Source of the DNA: Apostichopus japonicus
Taxonomy: Eukaryota; Echinodermata; Holothuroidea; Aspidochirotida; Stichopodidae
Direction: 5' to 3'
DNA: 64,000 nucleotides
Assembly: GCF_037975245.1 (NCBI RefSeq)
Contig: NC_092577.1
Location: forward strand, 36,202,898-36,266,897
In this document: one piece after another, positions 34,497 to 45,596 of the stretch
Layout of the letters: every line of letters starts with the position of its first letter
Position numbering within the stretch: position 1 is the stretch's first letter
Translations under genes and position numbers: made by a program
Notes under the pieces: generated by a model
What the model was told of the DNA's origin: nothing
Seen by the model: the letters and a program-made list of their open reading frames with translations, nothing else
Databases searched by the model: none

Positions 34497-34953
34497 ATAA
34501 GTTTAAGCTGCACTGTAAAAACTTTATCTTCTTGATAAATCCGTTAGTAGCATGGACTCAACACAGTCATTGTGATTAAGAGAGGTCAACTAGAACCTCA
34601 TGAGTTTTTGTACCGAGTAATAAATATGGACGGTATGCAATCATTTTTCCTATCATTAAATTGCCAGAAGAGATGTTTGAGTTTGAGATGTTTGAGTGGG
34701 CTTAAACTATACAAATGATGACGTAACAACAAATATTGAGGAAGCGTGAAAGAAAGGGGAATCACTTCGGTTTGCTGAGTTGTGGAACATTGTAGAAGTA
34801 CATTGCCGGTCTGCAGAATACAGCGAAATTTCATTATTACAGAATCATCTACATGCTTATTTTGATATGATTTCATCATAAATGTTGGACCACACAATGT
34901 CAACTCTGTCTTGATGACGTCATTGTCATCTTTCCTTTTGATCTTTACCGCAG

Positions 34954-35260
34954 GTGGCAAGTCGACAGTTTATGAGGGCGGTATTCGTATTCCGTTTATA
35001 GTAAGTTGGCCAAGACGAATTCCCGCAGGTAGCGTATCGCGTCACACGGTCAGTTCCATGGACATTTTCCCAACCATCCTTGACGTCGTAGGTGGGCCTC
35101 TACCGACAGGTATCACTTACGATGGGAGCTCACTCAAATCCATCTTGTACGAAGAATTTCTGATGAGTGAAAAATGGGGATTTGAAATTCAGTCACAGAT
35201 GGCACCTGTCCATCCAGAGGGGTTGTTTTTCTATTCTGGAGAAATATTGACAGCCATGCG
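34954..35260 (+). CDS. arylsulfatase exon (pocket and C-terminal subdomain)
   Basis: Acceptor TTTACCGCAG and donor CG/GTAATC. The 307-nt exon reads GGKSTVYEGGIRIPFIVSWP, then RIPAG, SSMDIFPTILDVVGGPLPTG, DGSSLKSILYEE and GLFFYSGEILTAMR. GKxTxxEGGxR and the MDxFPT block are hallmarks of sulfatases. The conserved Lys (in GGKST) contacts the substrate sulfate in characterised family members. Phases 1 in and 2 out agree with neighbours. The 4.2 kb intron that follows contains an antisense LINE. Confidence 0.88.
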
Positions 35261-36249
35261 GTAATCTCGTGCACGTTATATTACTCGTTTCCGAGGAATA
35301 TATTTCGTTAATTTCATTAATTTCATTAATTCTTGTTTTGTTTAGTTTTACTATCTTTTGTTTTCTTCTGTTTCGTTTCGTTGCGTGGCCTTGTGTTGCT
35401 TTGGGCCACGTTTCGTCTGGTACAACCCCCCCCTCCCCCCCTTTTTGTTTTGCTTGCTTTGCAGTTAGGTCTTCTTTGCTTCATATCCTGTTCTAAATTT
35501 CTATTTTCTTCTTTAAAGGTTGATTTAGATCTACTTTGTTTCATTTCTTTCTTTCTTTGTTTCATTTCCTTTAATTCTTCATTTTGATCGTTTTGATTGA
35601 TCGTTTTGATCGTTTTGCTCGTTTTGCTTGTTTTGCTTTAAGACCTACTGTCACTAATTGTTTCATTCTTTTCGTTTCGACTACATCGAGCACCTTTAAA
35701 CCGTCGGAGCATTATTTGAATGCACTTGAGAAGCGCAGAGAGGGACATTTGCCTGCCTGTTTAGAAAAAGTCCTCTGTTAAACTTGATAATTGATGACTT
35801 TGATGGGTCAGTAAGAATACAAATAAACATTTTACAGCTATAGGAATACTTCCATTAAGAATTTGTAATATGTTCTAATAACCTGCGGCATGATACGCGT
35901 ATAGCCAATTAATACATTGTCGTGCTTCTATGGGATACAATTATATAACTAAGAAGCAAAATGACCCTCATTCCCGGCCCATGCATGTCAAAACCAAACA
36001 TCATTAACGATTTAGATATATTAATTAATATCCATTCTGATTTATAAATCATTCATATATGTTACTGCGGTTATTGTTATCTTTAGTTCAGTGGAAAATA
36101 TTGTAAGAAGCGCTGCATGTCTTTTCTAAGTTTTCTATCAAATTTTAAAAGCACCAAACGTTTCTTTTTCCAAGAACTTTTAAGAATACATTACTCGTCG
36201 TCTTCGATACGGTGACACATCCGCAAAAAGGGACAATATCTCACCACAC
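35261..36249 (+). other. arylsulfatase intron, proximal part
   Basis: Strongly T-rich on the plus strand from 35300 to 35640, with TTTTG-type near repeats (CGTTTTGATCGTTTTG around 35588-35630). No exon seen. Confidence 0.6.
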
Positions 36250-39170
36250 ACACGTCAAGAGAGTAATTAATTAGATCTGACCCGAGTACTGATATAAGTG
36301 ACAGGATTCACAGAACCACTGGAACTACTAATGAGGTCTGAAGGCAGACTATTCCAATCCCTAATTGTATTTGGAAAAAAACTATACTTATAGCAATTTG
36401 TACTGGCATACAGCTGGCAGAAATGCATATCATGCATGTTCCGACTCCTACGCAGAGGCTTTCTTAGGCAGTCAATAGGGATCTGAGCCTGACCATAGAT
36501 GCCCTTAGCAAATAAGATGATTCTACTTTGTCTGCGCCTCTCTGCCAAGGGCACCAGGTTTAGGTCCCGTAACAGAGATGAGACAGAGCCAGGCTCTCTT
36601 GAATAATCTGAAGCGATGAAACGGGCTGCACGCCTCTGAATGTTTTCGAGGTTGTGCTGCAAGAAAGCTTGGTGGGATCCCAGACAGAACTGGCATATTC
36701 CAATACTGGCAGGAGGAGACCTTTATATGCAGCCAATTTTGCATCCTTCGAACAGGGGGATAAGTTTCTACGAAGAACTCCCAATATCCTATTTCCTTTA
36801 TTACACACATTTTGAATATGCTTTCCCCAGTTGAGATCTGAAGTGATATGAATACCCAGATATTTAACACAATCAACCTTAACCAAGTGAACCCCATTGA
36901 GCATGTAATTGAAAATTACAGGTTTCCTCTTTCTAGTAATGGTCATAATGTTACATTTCACCGGCTGGAAACTCATGCCCCAATCTTTAGCCCATTGCCC
37001 TAGTATATTTATATCTTCCTGAAGTTGATGACCATCACTGACATCATCGATAACCCGATAACAGACACAGTCATCAGCGAACAGTCGGACACCAGAAGAA
37101 ACAGCATTACCAATATCATTTATGTAGGCCAGGAAGAGAATGGGTCCCAGAACTGACCCTTGCGGAACACCGGAAGTAACCTTAGAAGGATTAGACCTAG
37201 ACCCATTGACAACAACCGACTGCTCTCTATCACTCAGAAAAGCATCCACCCAGCAGAGAACCTGATGTGAAACACCCATAGTGTACAGTTTAGATTTCAA
37301 TAATTCGTGAGGAACAGTGTCAAAAGCCTTCTCAAAATCAAGGATGAAGACATCCACTTGCTTTCTTTGGTCAAGGGAGGAGGCCCATTCGTTGATGACA
37401 GAAACGAGCTGGGTCTCGCAGCTATGGTATTTCCTGAATGCATGCTGATTGGCAGACAAGATGTTATTATTCTGGAAATGCTCCATGATATTAGAACTGA
37501 TTATGTGCTCCAAGAGCTTGCAGCAGATACTAGTAAGGGAAACAGGGCGATAATTACATGGCGAGGATACATCATTCTTCTTATATATGGGGCAGATGTT
37601 AGCAGTTCTCCAATCCCTAGGTAGGCTCCCATCAGTGATTGATTGCTGGAAAATATGGCTGATAGTTGGAGCAATATCAGTAGCCAATTCCTTAAGTACC
37701 CAAGGATGAATGTTATCTGGCCCCACAGCCTTTGAAGTTTTCAAACCCCGCAGCAGCTTCTCCACTCCAAAGGTGGAGACATGAATGTCATCCATCCTCA
37801 CACACAAAGGACTTTGTAATGGGATTTCATCTGGGGTATTCCTAGTAAACACACTGGAGAACTGCTCATTGAAAGCTTCAGCTTTATCTATGTCACTGAA
37901 CACTATTTTGTCCTTAGTCTGCAGTGGAGGGATGCAATGTTTATCCTTACGTTTACCATTTATGTATTTCCAAAAGGGCTTACAGTCAGTTTTGACATCC
38001 CCCAGGATGCCATTTACAAAATTTGTGTGTGAAGCTCTAATTTCTTTCTTTATTCTTGAGCGCATCTCCACCCATTTGTCATAGATATTGGTCTTTCTAG
38101 TTCTTTTGTACAGACTATGCAGTCTGTCGCGCCTTCTGATGAGTCTCTGAATGTGGGTGGACACCCATGGTAATGACTTCCTACCTGAAGACATCTTTGA
38201 AGGTATGTTTCTTTTGACAGTACTGTCTAAGAATGACTTTATGAGTTTCCAGTTTGATTCAATATCCCGTTTGTTCTGTAACCCATTGAAGTAATTTTGA
38301 GTGAAAGCTCTGGTTTCATGACGCATGGCATCATAATTGCCTTTAGAGTAAAGTAAGATACGTCTACGTGGCTGCCTATCATAGGGCCGAAAACACTTCA
38401 GTGTACAAAGGACCGTGTCATGGTCACTCATAGGGGATGAAGACTTAACTTCCTCGTACTGACTAGGCGTGTTAGTGATAACGAGGTCCAAGGTGTTTTC
38501 ACCTCTAGTGGGGAAACTGACTAGCTGGTCCGCAGCAAAATCATCGATGATATCTAACAATGGTTTGCCACAACTTTGAGTTAAACAGTTTTGACTTTCC
38601 TTGTTCAGTCTAGTAAACCAGTCAATTTTACTGAAGTTAAAGTCTCCTAGGACATGAAAACATGGTTGTCTACCAGCTTGGTATTTTGCTGTGATCATGT
38701 TCAGTTGCTCTCTGAGTAAGTTGATATGATCAGAATGAGCATCAGGATCCTTGTACCAGGAAGCAACATAGTGGCAACTACCATTTACAGTGAACTTCGC
38801 CCAAACAGATTCAGAGCCATTTGTGAGGAAAGGAGCCGCTACCGGTTGCAACTGCTTCTTAATCAGCAACATTGTACCCCCACCTCCCATGGTACGGTCA
38901 TTTCTAAAAGTGACGTACCCCAAAGTAGCAGGCAGGAGTTCTTGTGAACCAACAGAACTGTCAATTTTGGTTTCTTGGAGCGCTACCACATCGGGACTAT
39001 GAGTATTCAGAAAGGCTTGGAGCTCTAGTTTTTTACTTCTGACACCATTGATATTAATTGAAGCAAGGACGATCTTGTTCACAGTTTGCCTTTTGCTAGG
39101 CACTTTGGTTATCGGGCCCCGGCCATGGGGCAACTCACTGGGGGGATCATTACTAGGAAGCGAAATTACT
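36250..39170 (-). mobile_element. CR1/Jockey-type LINE, near-complete second ORF
   Basis: Antisense to the arylsulfatase gene and inside its intron. The minus-strand frame from about 39170 encodes an apurinic-type endonuclease: ASININGVRSKK, VVALQETK, GDFNFSKIDW, NTLDLVITNT, MSDHDTV, so the catalytic E, D-N and D-H residues are all present. A reverse transcriptase follows: KAVGPDNIHPW, FILDFEKAFDTVP, SGVPQGSVLGPILF, and the active site FADDC. A 1-bp frameshift near 36660 moves the last 130 residues (QHNLENIQRRAARFI to the stop at 36267) into another frame. An ORF1 protein is not seen, and the 5' end looks truncated near 39170. One lesion suggests a young copy. Confidence 0.9.
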
Positions 39171-39445
39171 CAACCTATATTAACGCATTACAATTTGTTT
39201 AAATTTATTAACGTAATTCAATTGAGAGAAAGAAAGGAGGGGCGATGGAGAGTAGGTACATTTTAGAGCGCATATCGTTGGTTAGAACAACCATGAAAAG
39301 TATGAGAAATATTATAACTTAGCTCACTACAAGAATTTATATCGCAAATGCACGCAAATATGGAAACGTAGTGACGTCTTGAAATATATTATGGGGAAAA
39401 TTGATCTCTCCCCACCCCAACCCCTTTCTTGTCTTTGTCTTGTAG
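39171..39445 (+). other. arylsulfatase intron, distal part
   Basis: Ends in a strong pyrimidine-rich acceptor, CCCCTTTCTTGTCTTTG then TCTTGTAG. No other feature. Confidence 0.65.
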
Positions 39446-39899
39446 GTTCGATGGCTACAAAGTCCATTTCCGACTGCAACCTCAACCTCTTACTACCCGG
39501 GTAGGATTTGGCGAAGAATGCACAGAGGGCGCCCCATTGATGGAATATTACGCAGGATGTAGAGAACCTACTTGTTTTACAACTCAACAAGTTCCAAATG
39601 TTTATCTGATTGACGCAGACGTCGGAGAAGGATTTCGATTCACCAATTATTCAGAGATTGCCGTTTTCGACCCCGGGTTTGAGTGCAAGATGATGCAGTT
39701 GAATTTTGCCCACGTCAGTTCGATTGTGAGAGGGCCGGATCTGCTGTCATCAACCAATCAAATTGCTGAATTACAACCCTGCTGCACATTACCTGGGTGC
39801 CCATGCGCATCATCTGGTGTAAGAGCTAGTGTCGGAAAAGCTGCGTATGTCATTGTCTGCTCTGTGGCTATTCGTCTGTGGCTAATATTGACTTCATAA
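39446..39899 (+). CDS. arylsulfatase terminal exon
   Basis: The CG/GTTC junction restores RFDGYKVHF, matching the family sequence GxYKxHF. It is followed by a cysteine-rich segment (EECTEGAPL, YYAGCREPTC) typical of the C-terminal subdomain, and a basic-poor tail QIAELQPCCTLPGCPCASSG. The last 20 residues are hydrophobic (AAYVIVCSVAIRLWLILTS) before the TAA, which could be a GPI-attachment signal or a membrane tail; that is inference. Together the three exons cover roughly the second half of a 500-residue enzyme. Extensive splice-phase agreement argues this is a gene, though the upstream donor defect leaves doubt that it is functional. Confidence 0.82.
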
Positions 39900-40517
39900 G
39901 TAGGATTAAGGGGCGACGGAAGAGTGTTCAATTTTGGGGATAGGATAGAAAGTGGTAGGGGCAATAGGATATGTGACCGTCGAATGGATGGCACAAAGTT
40001 TACTCAAACGTTCCGACTAAACGAACCTCTCTGTTCAATTCGTATCACAAATTTTAATTACTTGAATGCTTTTCCACAAAAGGTCACTTTTTATGTCAAT
40101 TTTTCATATTTTTCAACAACAATGCTTTTTTTAAAATAAATATTATATCCTAAAATTTTTATTAATGAGGCACTTTCTACATAATAGAAATTACACTTTT
40201 TCATTAAAACTTGAACAAAGAGAACATCCTCTTTTAAGGGACAATTTCATATTACGAATATGGACCCTGCTGAGGTTTGTTTTACAATATGCATAGCCGC
40301 CAAAGGTTTGCAAATGAGACACTCGAACATTCCATTAAATGTATTGGATATGGATCATAATTCTATTAAACTATATTGAAATAATAACTCATCAATACTT
40401 CACGTTTCTTGAGCAACCAGTAGCAACCCAGTAGCAGCAAGTACAGCCGAATAGTTCTATGTCCATCTCTCTAGAAATATAGTTTAAGTATAAATAGTAA
40501 ATTGCACTTCAGCAAGC
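39900..40517 (+). other. probable arylsulfatase 3' flank
   Basis: AATAAA-like signals at about 40136 and an AT-rich run follow the stop. No further gene recognised. Confidence 0.4.
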
Positions 40518-41080
40518 AAAAGATAAAAGTAGAGTAGAATGTTATACGTTATAGAAACAAGTAGTACTATGATGACGGAATCAAATTCAAAACGGAATCA
40601 AATTTAGAAAAGGTGACTGGATACACCAAGGACCTACTCCCTGACGGGCAGGAATGAGATGCAGAATGGTGTGGAGGGTGGGGGTGCATGGGACTGGGTG
40701 AGTCGTCCGAAATTTATACACCCCCATCACTAAAATGTATAGCTTCCCCAGCCCACGTGAAGTGTTTCCTATAACACAATTCTTGATCACATTCGTTTTC
40801 ACCAGGACGTATATCAGGTCCTTTTTGTAATGGTTTTAATATCGTAGCATCATTTATATATACTTTGAGATGAGAATTTTAAAACGTAGAGATAAATAAA
40901 GGTTTTAAAGTGATCTTCATAATTGTCGCCCTCTGTTCTATGTTTTTGTTTTCACACCAGAGAGGGATCAGACATGGAGAAAAGAACGAAGTATATATTG
41001 AGCCTTTTGAAGCAACAACGTCATCTTGATGGGATTGTTTCGACCCAGTGATATAATAATAGCAATATAATAAATAAAAA
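40518..41080. repeat. direct repeat, left copy
   Basis: From AAAAGTAGAGTAGAATGTTA to AATAAGCGAT this block recurs at 45597-46410, about 5.08 kb downstream, with about 90 percent similarity by eye. The right copy carries an extra 255 bp. Shared stretches include ACTGGATACACCAAGGACCT and ATATATTGAGCCTTTTGAAG. Ends lack TG..CA, and no gag or pol lies between, so an LTR identity is not supported. Confidence 0.75.
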
Positions 41081-41998
41081 AATAAGCGATATTAATACAA
41101 AATATCTACCACGATTAACTCAAGAAGCTGGTTTTATATTCAGGGTTATTCTTTAATATAGTTGTAACTGTATCCCAGACCAGTGATAGTATTAACACAA
41201 CTGTGAAGTTAAGCTTATCAATATAACTGGAACATATCATGAACTGTCTTCATGCAAGTAAATAATTCACTGCTGATGGATAAATAAATCCCTTTCGCGA
41301 ATAAACTCTCCTTTTCGATAAGAAAACTACTGCCGAAGCTGGAGTAGTCCAAGCATATTTCCCAAGCTGCAGTAGTTCAATTTTCTGTGTGAAACTAATT
41401 CAGTTTCAAATACCCCTCTCTCATTAATTCTGAACAAGAAAACTGCATTATTTGTCTTGATAACAATGTCTACGATCCAAACAACAGAAGTTGGATAGAC
41501 ACAGACATACACACATAAACACACACCAACACAGTTTTGGCATCATCATTGGGTGGAATCCTTCCCCTCGTTCTCAGCCTTATCGGTATTTTGAATGGTC
41601 TCATACTTGGATTGTTATCACCCCGGGTCTATTTTACCTCGGGCATGCGCACTGTTTGGCATGTCAGCATGTTATCAGACTAGTGTTACATTGAATGCCG
41701 GTATAATAATCCCGTAAGTTACGATTCTGGTTGGAAATTGTATAGTTAGATCAGAATAGGAATGGAAGACTGCACTGCTTTGTATTACTGCAACTGTTAG
41801 ACAGATATTTGTTAGGTAACATTCTAAAAGAGTTCAACAAATCAGTTTCTAATCACATCATCCACGATCGGACAGTTAAGTTACGCTATATGACATATGC
41901 TTTTATAATTGAACTGAAAAATATAATTTTGGGAAAATTGAGACAACTTGTGAATAGATCATAATAAATAACCTCGGTATAGTGCAATGTTACACAAT
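41081..41998. other. no recognisable gene
   Basis: No coding or repeat structure noticed in this stretch. Confidence 0.4.
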
Positions 41999-42240
41999 GT
42001 CATTGAATAGCTCCACCAATTTCCCTCAAGGACCCGCCCTCTTGCTAGTGCCGGCTCTCCTTTTTCCTGATGAGCCATTATATCCTGAGCCAGTGTGCCT
42101 GTCAAAGGCACACGACATTATGAAGACATGCAATGGGTGGTCAGAGTGAAAGTCCTGTTCGAGCCGTGCAAGGCACGGCTCCTGCAGGTTAATTGGATTT
42201 TTTTGGGGGGGATTGGGAAAAACAGACAATCGAGCAATTT
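41999..42240. repeat. GCCGGCTC-type foldback family, copy 1
   Basis: Begins ATTGAATAGCTCCACCAATT, then TGCCGGCTCTCC and TTTCCTGATGAGCC. It resembles 45465-45600. A perfect 9-bp hairpin GAGCCGTGC-AAG-GCACGGCTC lies at 42161-42181. Confidence 0.55.
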
Positions 42241-42308
42241 AAAGTAGCAAATGAGGTGGAGGACAAACAGTACAAAGATTTGGAAGGACGCTATTCAATA
42301 AAGTAATA

Positions 42309-42346
42309 TTGCCGGCTCCCCTCTTTCCTGAGAAGGGAGCCGGCAA
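42309..42346. repeat. perfect 12-bp foldback
   Basis: TTGCCGGCTCCC (42309-42320) and its exact complement GGGAGCCGGCAA (42335-42346) around 14 nt. The loop CTCTTTCCTGAGAA echoes the other two members of this family. Confidence 0.85.
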
Positions 42347-42565
42347 ACTACTTATTAAAAAGTGCCACCAATTTTTCTACTCCAAGACCACTCTCTTACC
42401 TGCTTGAAGGTAGCGGATATTAGTAGCGGACATAAGTAGCGGACAATAAGAGCAGTCAATAAGGAGAAGAGCGGAGAGCGCCATCTAATATCTAGCTGAA
42501 AATAAGCAATGGTGAAGGTGCAGTGGTACTCAATAATTGTTTGTACATAAAATTTAAGACAATTC

Positions 42566-43005
42566 ATCCCAGTAATGAAATGTTTATAATTAATAATCTT
42601 TCTTATAAGAAATTATAAGAAGTGCGATACGCAATAACGAGACAGAGAAGAGTCCCTTCTATCACTGTATTAATGTTTGATATCAGTGACATAACTTATT
42701 TATTATGCTAAAAATTCAACTACATCGTGCACAAACTGCCGTTACGTTCTAACGAAATGTTTAAAATAAATTATCTTTAGTTATAGAAATAGTTAGATAG
42801 TGCGGCACACATCACGTCATAGAGCAAAGTGTCATCTATCACTCTAGTCATGTTTGATATCGGTGACATATAACTTCTATCTTGGCCAAACTTTTGATTG
42901 AAAAAATAAGAATATTTGTGATTGCGTTAAATTTCACTACATCGTGTATACAAACTGCCGTTACGTTCTAACGAAATGTTTAAAATTAATTATCTTTAAT
43001 GCCGA
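42566..43005. repeat. tandem repeat, about two units of 200-235 bp
   Basis: GAAATGTTTAAAATAAATTA-type sequence starts each unit (about 42577, 42756, 42983). It is followed by a TGATATCRGTGACATA block and CGTGCACAAACTGCCGTTAC. The second unit is about 30 bp longer. Confidence 0.75.
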
Positions 43006-44160
43006 AGATAGAATTTATGTAATTTTCTCAGGAATATAGTATTGCTCACTAGGCGCAATAGATTAAATGGGACAGTTGAGAAAAAAAAAACACAGCAGCA
43101 ACTGGGATACTGGTGTATGTTGTAACTTCACAAACTTAAAGGTATTTTCCATTAACATGTATACCATACAGTATTCTGTTTAATAAGGCCACAGGAATCA
43201 CAGTGACACAGAGTTCAGAAGCAGACGCACTGTCAGTCAGTTACTCGGTAATTTACATAACTCATGTGTTTAGTCATCCACATATCGATAAATCATGGTC
43301 ATATACACATCGGCATACAGTTGGTTACTTATTCTAATACTATAGACCTATAGCCCAAGTCCACTACTAAAGCTACCATTACTGTAACTCACTAATAGTA
43401 CATAGGACATAAATGTAACCATTTGTTTACTTGGTTGGGAGATGTTTTACTTTGCCTCCAGTGTTATGAATGTGAGAATTAACTATCAAGTAATGCTATG
43501 GTACAACTTCCAAGCAATTAAGTCTGTACCAACAGAAAAACTAGTACAGTACTAAAAGCCTGTAGTTTGACTACTGGTCAGTTCTGTCAACTGAGTACAG
43601 GGCTGTTGACTATCATTCAGTTTTTTTAATATATATATGACACCAAATGGCCATAATGATAATTCTTTACTAATTACTTATTCTTCATATTGCCATTACT
43701 GGCCTAACCTGAACAGTGGTGTATTAAAATGCAACAAGTCTTTAAGCTTTTCATTTAAGAATAATTTCAGTCTGTCCTATTTCGAACATGTAATTGGCAG
43801 GTTTCCGATTTTAAAAGCTCATCAAAAAGGAGCTGTGTTGTGTAAAGCAACAAAATTTCACACATGCATGTAACAAACAACCATTTGACAAGATCTAGAA
43901 TATACATTTTGCTTTCAGCAATTTCCAAAAGCATTGCATACTGTACATGTATGTACTGTAGAAGTATCAAACGATTTTGCCCAGTTGCACAAATTAAGCC
44001 CCATTGAAAATTGTCTTTCTTCTAACTGTAAAGTTTCAATACTTGTATGCGCATAGGCTGGATAAGGTTGCATACAACACTTACAGTAATTAATGTTTAG
44101 GCTAGGCTGTATTGCATAGATCTACAATAGAAATAAATGATGCTCAGTAAAACTTTTCAA
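43006..44160. other. no recognisable gene
   Basis: Contains a 78-codon plus frame at 43637-43873 without a recognisable motif. Nothing else noted. Confidence 0.4.
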
Positions 44161-44187
44161 TCAAGTGATGAAATTGTCATTTAGCCA

Positions 44188-44218
44188 CTGAAGAAGATCC
44201 TGCTAGGATCAAAACGTC
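44188..44218 (+). ncRNA. degenerate hammerhead-ribozyme-like motif
   Basis: CTGAAGA is followed by the stem GATCC-TGCTA-GGATC and then AAAACGTC. This is the layout of a hammerhead core (CUGAUGA, stem II, GAAA, then the GUC cleavage triplet), with CUGAAGA and AAAA as deviations. Hammerhead motifs are known from Penelope-like element terminal repeats, so this is probably the trace of one. Two core changes suggest it no longer cleaves. Confidence 0.4.
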
Positions 44219-44921
44219 AGGCCAACTTACTTTTACACAAATGAAACACTTACTAGAATGTTGAGCATAAGTCATTTTTGACCTGTCGAGCATATTAGTT
44301 GAGCCTCCCACTATACCAAACATATTATACGAAAAATATGGTTTAACAAGTGTACCTTAGACTGTATTATACCAACATTAAGAAATGATAGTTGTACAGA
44401 GTAAAGACCATATACAGTGTTGATATCTGCAGTGGACAGAAATACAAAAGAGAGGGGGCAGGGTTCTTTCCTCTGATAATACGTGATGGGACATTGTACT
44501 GTTTGATTGTAGACATCACAATTGACCTTACTTAACCTTACTCTAAATTATGTTGTGATATTAACTCTTAATTGGCTGTTGACAAAAAATTATATTACCG
44601 GTAGTATAAAATGTAGTATAATATTATCTATTCACTTGTTATATCTTGCATTAAGACAGTATTTTTATATGCTAGCTATGAACGTACATTGTTACTTTAC
44701 TTTCTTAATTAGTTTCCGCATTGCCATACTCTAGCTTCCCAGTTTACCCAGTTCATATATGGAGGCGCACATTGAGAAACAGTGATAGGAGCTTTCCTTG
44801 GATGTTGTCACAATCTGGGAATTGAAATTCAACAGTTGTCAAATCCACAGCAGAGGTAATCTGTTTCTTGGTGTTAACCATGGAAAGAAGGTCGTCACTA
44901 CTGAACTTTCTGAACATCTTT

Positions 44922-45170
44922 TCAGCTGCCCAAAGGCACTGGAATGCAAGCTATGTACGTTGGGTGAACTAAACAACCCTCTTTGTACTCTTTTAGAATT
45001 GTCAGCTTAGCTGGAACCGGCAATGATGGTGAAGTGGATTTGACAGTACCTAGACAGCCTGGAAAATGTTTGTCATATCTTTGTAGCCGTGTGATGCAGT
45101 ACCCAACAAGGTAGTAGAGGCTATTCATCTCATCAGCAAACAATTGAAGTTCGGATCCTTCTTGATTCAA
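44922..45170 (-). pseudogene. transposase C-terminal-like fragment
   Basis: The minus frame reads ADEMNSLYYLVGYCITRLQR, then CLGTVKS, then LTILKEYKEGCLVHPT. The pattern LxYLxGYxxxRL, a Cys pair region and a L(I/T)xLKxxGGLxxPS-like motif resembles the C-terminal part of P-element/THAP9-type and related transposase-derived proteins. Only about 75 residues are covered, and neither catalytic residues nor a start are visible. The match is by motif pattern alone. Confidence 0.3.
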
Positions 45171-45464
45171 GATCACATCAGGGATGACAGAATCATTCTC
45201 GATAGATTGAGTGGTGTCAGCATTGGACTCTGCAAAGAATTCATTATCATTTTCTTGGTAGGTTCCAGCTTGGGGAGATTTTTAGAAACTGAGCTACAGT
45301 GATGATTGTGTAATGCATATCTGAATTAAAGTTGTAAGGGAACTGCATTCTTCATCCGCACACTACAAAATAAATTCTCCAGGCAGTCTTGTGTGAAACG
45401 TGAGGTAAGAAAAAAATTGTGTTCATGTTCAAGGATATCATCTTGAATGATTGAGTATTCAAAA

Positions 45465-45518
45465 AGTGCCGGCTCCCCCCTGAGCAAGCGGCTCAGGAAA
45501 GGGGGGGGGGGAGCCGGT
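45465..45518. repeat. GCCGGCTCC foldback
   Basis: GCCGGCTCCCCCCTGAGC pairs with GCTCAGGAAAGGGGG..GGAGCCGG around AAGCG, with one small bulge. It is the same family as 42309-42346. Confidence 0.8.
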
Positions 45519-45531
45519 ACTACAATTTATT

Positions 45532-45571
45532 GAATAGCGCCACCAATTTTCATCAATTGGTGGCGCTATTC
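45532..45571. repeat. perfect 17-bp inverted repeat
   Basis: GAATAGCGCCACCAATT (45532-45548) and its exact complement at 45555-45571, separated by TTCATC. The flanks on both sides contain CCGGTACTACAA.TTATT in direct orientation. This looks like a recent foldback rearrangement. Confidence 0.92.
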
Positions 45572-45596
45572 CGGTACTACAACTTATTGAATAGCG

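Noticed and set aside
42161-42181. Factor-independent terminator (9-bp hairpin GAGCCGTGC/GCACGGCTC)
   Set aside because: Eukaryotic context, no U-tract directly after it, and no gene ending here.
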